Assembly: GCA_002304785.1 (NCBI GenBank)
Contig: DBMG01000108.1
Span: 2,934-10,649 of the forward strand
DNA from: Candidatus Accumulibacter sp. UBA704
GTDB taxonomy: Bacteria > Pseudomonadota > Gammaproteobacteria > Burkholderiales > Rhodocyclaceae
Length of the DNA stretch: 7,716 nucleotides
Direction: 5' to 3'
Shown: positions 6,207-7,716 of the stretch, one piece after another
Layout: every line of letters starts with the position of its first letter
How positions within the stretch are numbered: position 1 is the first letter of the stretch
Notes under the pieces: generated by a model
Told to the model about the DNA's origin: nothing
Database searches by the model: none
What the model saw: the letters and a program-made list of their open reading frames with translations, nothing else
Position numbers and translations under genes: made by a program

Positions 6207-6243
6207 ATTTGAGACGTACTGCGTCAAAAGCAGAAATAGCAGA
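6201..6243. repeat. 10-bp inverted repeat straddling the sigma-54 -12 element and start site
   Basis: TCTGCTATTT (6201-6210) is the exact reverse complement of AAATAGCAGA (6234-6243), with arm centres 33 bases apart, about three helical turns. The left arm contains the -12 GC of the promoter, and the expected start of transcription falls between the arms. A nested CTGC-N7-GCAG (6219-6233) adjoins the right arm. Since the left arm is not transcribed from this promoter, the structure is more likely a DNA operator than an RNA hairpin. Confidence 0.45.
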
Positions 6244-6262
6244 AAACGTAATATCAGAGGAA

Positions 6263-6296
6263 GGGCGGTTTGAGCAGCCCGTCAGGAAGGTCGGGC
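6263..6296 (+). other. Two mutually exclusive short hairpins in the receptor leader
   Basis: GGGC (6263-6266) can pair with GCCC (6277-6280), or GCCCG (6277-6281) can pair with CGGGC (6292-6296). The middle segment is shared, so only one can form. Stems of 4-5 bp are short, and this may be chance in GC-rich DNA. Confidence 0.2.
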
Positions 6297-6346
6297 ATGC
6301 ATAACTTTCCTTACCACGTTTCGTTTGAAGAGGGCAGGCACTGGGA

Positions 6347-6364
6347 TCACACGGAGACGTGTGG
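6347..6364 (+). other. GNRA-capped hairpin in the receptor mRNA leader
   Basis: CACACG-GAGA-CGTGTG (6348-6363) forms a perfect 6-bp stem capped by a GAGA tetraloop of the stable GNRA type; an outer U-G pair extends it. It ends 21 bases before the ribosome binding site at 6386-6390. It is not followed by a T run, so it is not a terminator. It may protect the 5' side of the mRNA or influence translation. Confidence 0.4.
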
Positions 6365-6396
6365 CAAGCAGTAATAACAATTTGAAAGGAATGGAA

Positions 6397-7368
6397 ATGA
6401 AGTTGTTGTCGATCGCAGTTTCTGCGTGTCTGGCGTTCCTGCCGGCAGCCGGTTTTGCCAAGGATGAATGGCCTACGGACACCGTCAAGATCATCGTTCC
6501 CTTTACGGCCGGCGGTACCACCGACATTTTTGCCCGCGTCATTGGTGACCACTTGCAGAAGGCCTTCGGCAAGCCCTTCATCATCGAGAACGTGCCTGGC
6601 GCAGGCAGCGTCAATGGCATCGCCCAGGTGGCTCGCGCCAAACCGGACGGCCTCACGATCGGCATCGCCAGCACCTCGGGCCTCGCCATCAATCCGCTGA
6701 TGCGCCCCGATCAGGTGCCGTACAAGCCGCTCAAGGATCTGATTCCGGTCTCGATGTTCGACCGGGTGCCGAACGTGCTGGTCATCAATCCGAACAAACT
6801 GCCGGTCAAGTCGCTTCCCGAACTGATCGACTATCTGAAAAAGAACCCGGGCAAGGTCGCCTATGGCTCTTCGGGGGTGGGAACCTCGCAGCACCTCGCG
6901 GCGGAACTCTTCCAGCAGATGACGGGCACCAAGATCACCCATGTTCCCTATCCCGGTTCGGCGCGCATGATCACCGACCTGATCGGCGGTCAGATCGCCA
7001 TGTCTTTCGACAATGTGCCGCTGCTGCTGCCGCACGTTCAGGCCGGAAAACTGACCATGCTGGCGACGGCCACGGCCAAACGGGCGGCGTTTGACGAGAA
7101 AGTGCCTGCGGTTGCCGAATCCCTTCCCGGCTTCGAAGCCGTCGCGTGGCACGGGTTCGTGGTACCGGCCGGGACCCCGGATGAAATCGTCCAGAAACTG
7201 GCGGCCGAAGTCCAGGTGTGCATGAAGAAGCCGGAAACCATCAAGAAGTTTTCCGACGCAGGGGCCGAAGCTCTGGCCACTTCGCCGAAGGAGTTTGCCG
7301 ATTACATCGCGGCCGAGATGGACAAGTGGAAAGCCGTCATCGACAAGGCGGGACTGGCCACGAAGTAA
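6397..7368 (+). CDS. Periplasmic solute-binding receptor, Bug/TctC family (tripartite tricarboxylate transporter)
   Basis: It binds a small substrate, usually a carboxylate, in the periplasm and delivers it to a TctAB-type membrane transporter. A signal peptide covers residues 1-21 (Lys2, hydrophobic stretch, then AGFA with cleavage before KDEWP). The mature protein begins with the family motif VKIIVPFTAGGTTD (30-43), followed by ENVPGAGS (64-71), the ligand-loop motif GSSGVGTSQHLAAE (157-170), HVPYPGS (182-188) and DLIGGQI (194-200). The length of 323 aa is standard. I chose ATG at 6397 because AAGGA lies 6 bases upstream; the ATG at 6391 directly abuts it, and the TTG at 6325 would put 24 extra residues before the signal peptide. 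A sigma-54 promoter and activator sites precede it. No TctA or TctB gene is visible, as is usual for the many orphan Bug receptors. The ligand cannot be inferred. Confidence 0.93.
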   Translation: MKLLSIAVSACLAFLPAAGFAKDEWPTDTVKIIVPFTAGGTTDIFARVIGDHLQKAFGKPFIIENVPGAGSVNGIAQVARAKPDGLTIGIASTSGLAINPLMRPDQVPYKPLKDLIPVSMFDRVPNVLVINPNKLPVKSLPELIDYLKKNPGKVAYGSSGVGTSQHLAAELFQQMTGTKITHVPYPGSARMITDLIGGQIAMSFDNVPLLLPHVQAGKLTMLATATAKRAAFDEKVPAVAESLPGFEAVAWHGFVVPAGTPDEIVQKLAAEVQVCMKKPETIKKFSDAGAEALATSPKEFADYIAAEMDKWKAVIDKAGLATK

Positions 7369-7397
7369 CCGGGGAAACCACGACCCGTTCCCGAATG

Positions 7398-7474
7398 CTC
7401 CGGTACCGATCGGAGACGTGATGCTCCCTCCTCCGCCATCGGCACGGAGGGGCTTCACCGGAGCGCGTCCGCTC
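7398..7474 (+). other. Cluster of hairpins after the receptor gene
   Basis: Three stem-loops follow the receptor stop codon: CTCCG-N8-CGGAG (7398-7415), CTCCTCCG-N9-CGGAGGGG (7428-7452, 8 bp with one G-U pair) and GAGCG-CGTC-CGCTC (7461-7474). None is followed by a T run, so none is a standard intrinsic terminator. They could stabilise the receptor mRNA 3' end and give it more product than the downstream gene, as seen in other binding-protein operons; that role is inferred. Confidence 0.35.
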
Positions 7475-7560
7475 AGCTAGTCGGCAGCACCAGAGGTGGA
7501 GCGATGGCGCCGACCGGAAGATCGGCTCGGGAATAACCAAAATCACTGATGTATATGTTT

Positions 7561-7575
7561 TTGGCATTGTGCCAA
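7561..7575. promoter_or_regulatory. Operator-like palindrome upstream of the aldolase-family gene
   Basis: TTGGCA-TTG-TGCCAA is a perfect 6-bp dyad with a 3-base centre, 57 bases before the next start codon. The TTGGCA arm also resembles a -35 hexamer, but no convincing -10 box lies 16-18 bases downstream. It is not a -24/-12 promoter, since no GC follows GG at 10 bases. An unknown repressor or activator site is the best guess. Confidence 0.35.
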
Positions 7576-7631
7576 CGGGGTCGTTTTGTCTTCAAAAAGC
7601 GTTGGATAACTGTTTCGAAAAGGAGAAATAG

Positions 7632-7716
7632 ATGGTTTCAAGTCTTCGCGGCGTGCTCACGGCGATCGTGACGCCGTTCGATTCCGCTGGAGTCGTGTGT
7701 CCACAAAGGCTGCGCA
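7632..7716 (+). CDS. Dihydrodipicolinate synthase/N-acetylneuraminate lyase family protein (5' end only)
   Basis: Only the first 28 codons are in the window; the gene runs off the right edge. The visible N-terminus, SLRGVLTAIVTPFDSAG (4-20), is the first beta strand and P-F-D motif of the DapA/NanA class I aldolase family, which uses a Schiff-base lysine in a TIM barrel that is not visible here. The ATG at 7632 has AAAGGAG 7 bases upstream. The family includes 4-hydroxy-tetrahydrodipicolinate synthase, N-acetylneuraminate lyase, keto-deoxy-sugar acid aldolases and aromatic hydratase-aldolases. Placement after an inducible Bug receptor favours a catabolic member over the lysine biosynthesis enzyme, but this is inference. 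It lies 263 bases after the receptor on the same strand, so it may share the sigma-54 transcript or have its own promoter. Confidence 0.8.
   Translation, partial: MVSSLRGVLTAIVTPFDSAGVVCPQRLR

Noticed and set aside
6391..6396. Earlier ATG for the receptor gene at 6391
   Set aside because: The Shine-Dalgarno AAGGA directly abuts it with no spacer; the ATG at 6397 has ideal 6-base spacing and starts a clean signal peptide.
6418..6429. Possible lipobox V-S-A-C (residues 8-11) in the receptor signal peptide
   Set aside because: The hydrophobic stretch before the Cys is too short, and it continues to a normal signal peptidase I site after A21. Bug receptors are normally soluble periplasmic proteins.
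6205..7458. 417-codon open frame antisense to the Bug receptor gene
   Set aside because: Same cause as the antisense frame over pfp: Arg/Gly/His-rich composition, no recognisable domain. The sense strand has a full family match with signal peptide and ribosome binding site.
7561..7576. TTGGCA palindrome as a sigma-54 promoter for the aldolase-family gene
   Set aside because: Ten bases after GG the dinucleotide is AC, not the required GC.

Overview
The window looks like chromosomal DNA of a GC-rich proteobacterium, most likely a betaproteobacterium (Rhodocyclaceae or Burkholderiales relatives). This rests on three things: a Bug/TctC-type solute receptor (a family greatly expanded in Betaproteobacteria), a long-form pyrophosphate-dependent phosphofructokinase, and strong G/C third-position bias in most genes. 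The taxonomic call is inference; there is no rRNA or marker gene here.

Left part (1-3005), central carbon metabolism. An acetate/succinate permease of the AceTr (GPR1/FUN34/YaaH) family is read leftward. It diverges across about 570 bp from a 568-aa PPi-dependent 6-phosphofructokinase read rightward. The permease has a good sigma-70-type promoter (TTGCCC-N17-TATAAT on the minus strand) and a long leader that contains an attenuator-like hairpin with a T tract. The phosphofructokinase ends at a clear intrinsic terminator.

Middle part (3003-3915), heat shock. Two small heat shock proteins (Hsp20/alpha-crystallin) lie in tandem on the minus strand with a 17-bp gap, each with a strong ribosome binding site. 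Upstream of the pair is a sigma-32-like promoter candidate. A roughly 170-bp stretch without a recognisable gene (3916-4082) separates them from the next module.

Right part (4083-7716), a sigma-54-controlled uptake and catabolic module. A 639-aa bacterial enhancer-binding protein (PrpR_N sensor, PAS, AAA+, Fis-type HTH) is read leftward. It diverges from a periplasmic Bug-family receptor read rightward. The receptor is followed 263 bp later by the start of a dihydrodipicolinate synthase/aldolase-family gene that runs off the window. The intergenic region holds a near-consensus -24/-12 promoter (TTGGCACG-N4-CTGC, GG and GC exactly 10 bases apart) pointing at the receptor. At about -75 to -130 from it lie phased TGTAAC/GTTACA repeats, the expected position and form of an upstream activator site for the divergent regulator. 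The simplest model is that the regulator senses a small carboxylic acid or a metabolite of one, and switches on capture of the substrate by the receptor and, probably, its conversion by the aldolase-family enzyme. No TctA/TctB membrane subunits are visible, so the receptor is an orphan within this window.

The 3' half of the regulator gene is noticeably more AT-rich than its neighbours, which suggests the right-hand module may have a different history from the left part. Nothing in the window is a mobile element, tRNA, rRNA or CRISPR array. The most interesting unexplained structure is the dense set of dyad repeats in 6040-6370 and a perfect TTGGCA-N3-TGCCAA operator-like palindrome upstream of the aldolase-family gene.
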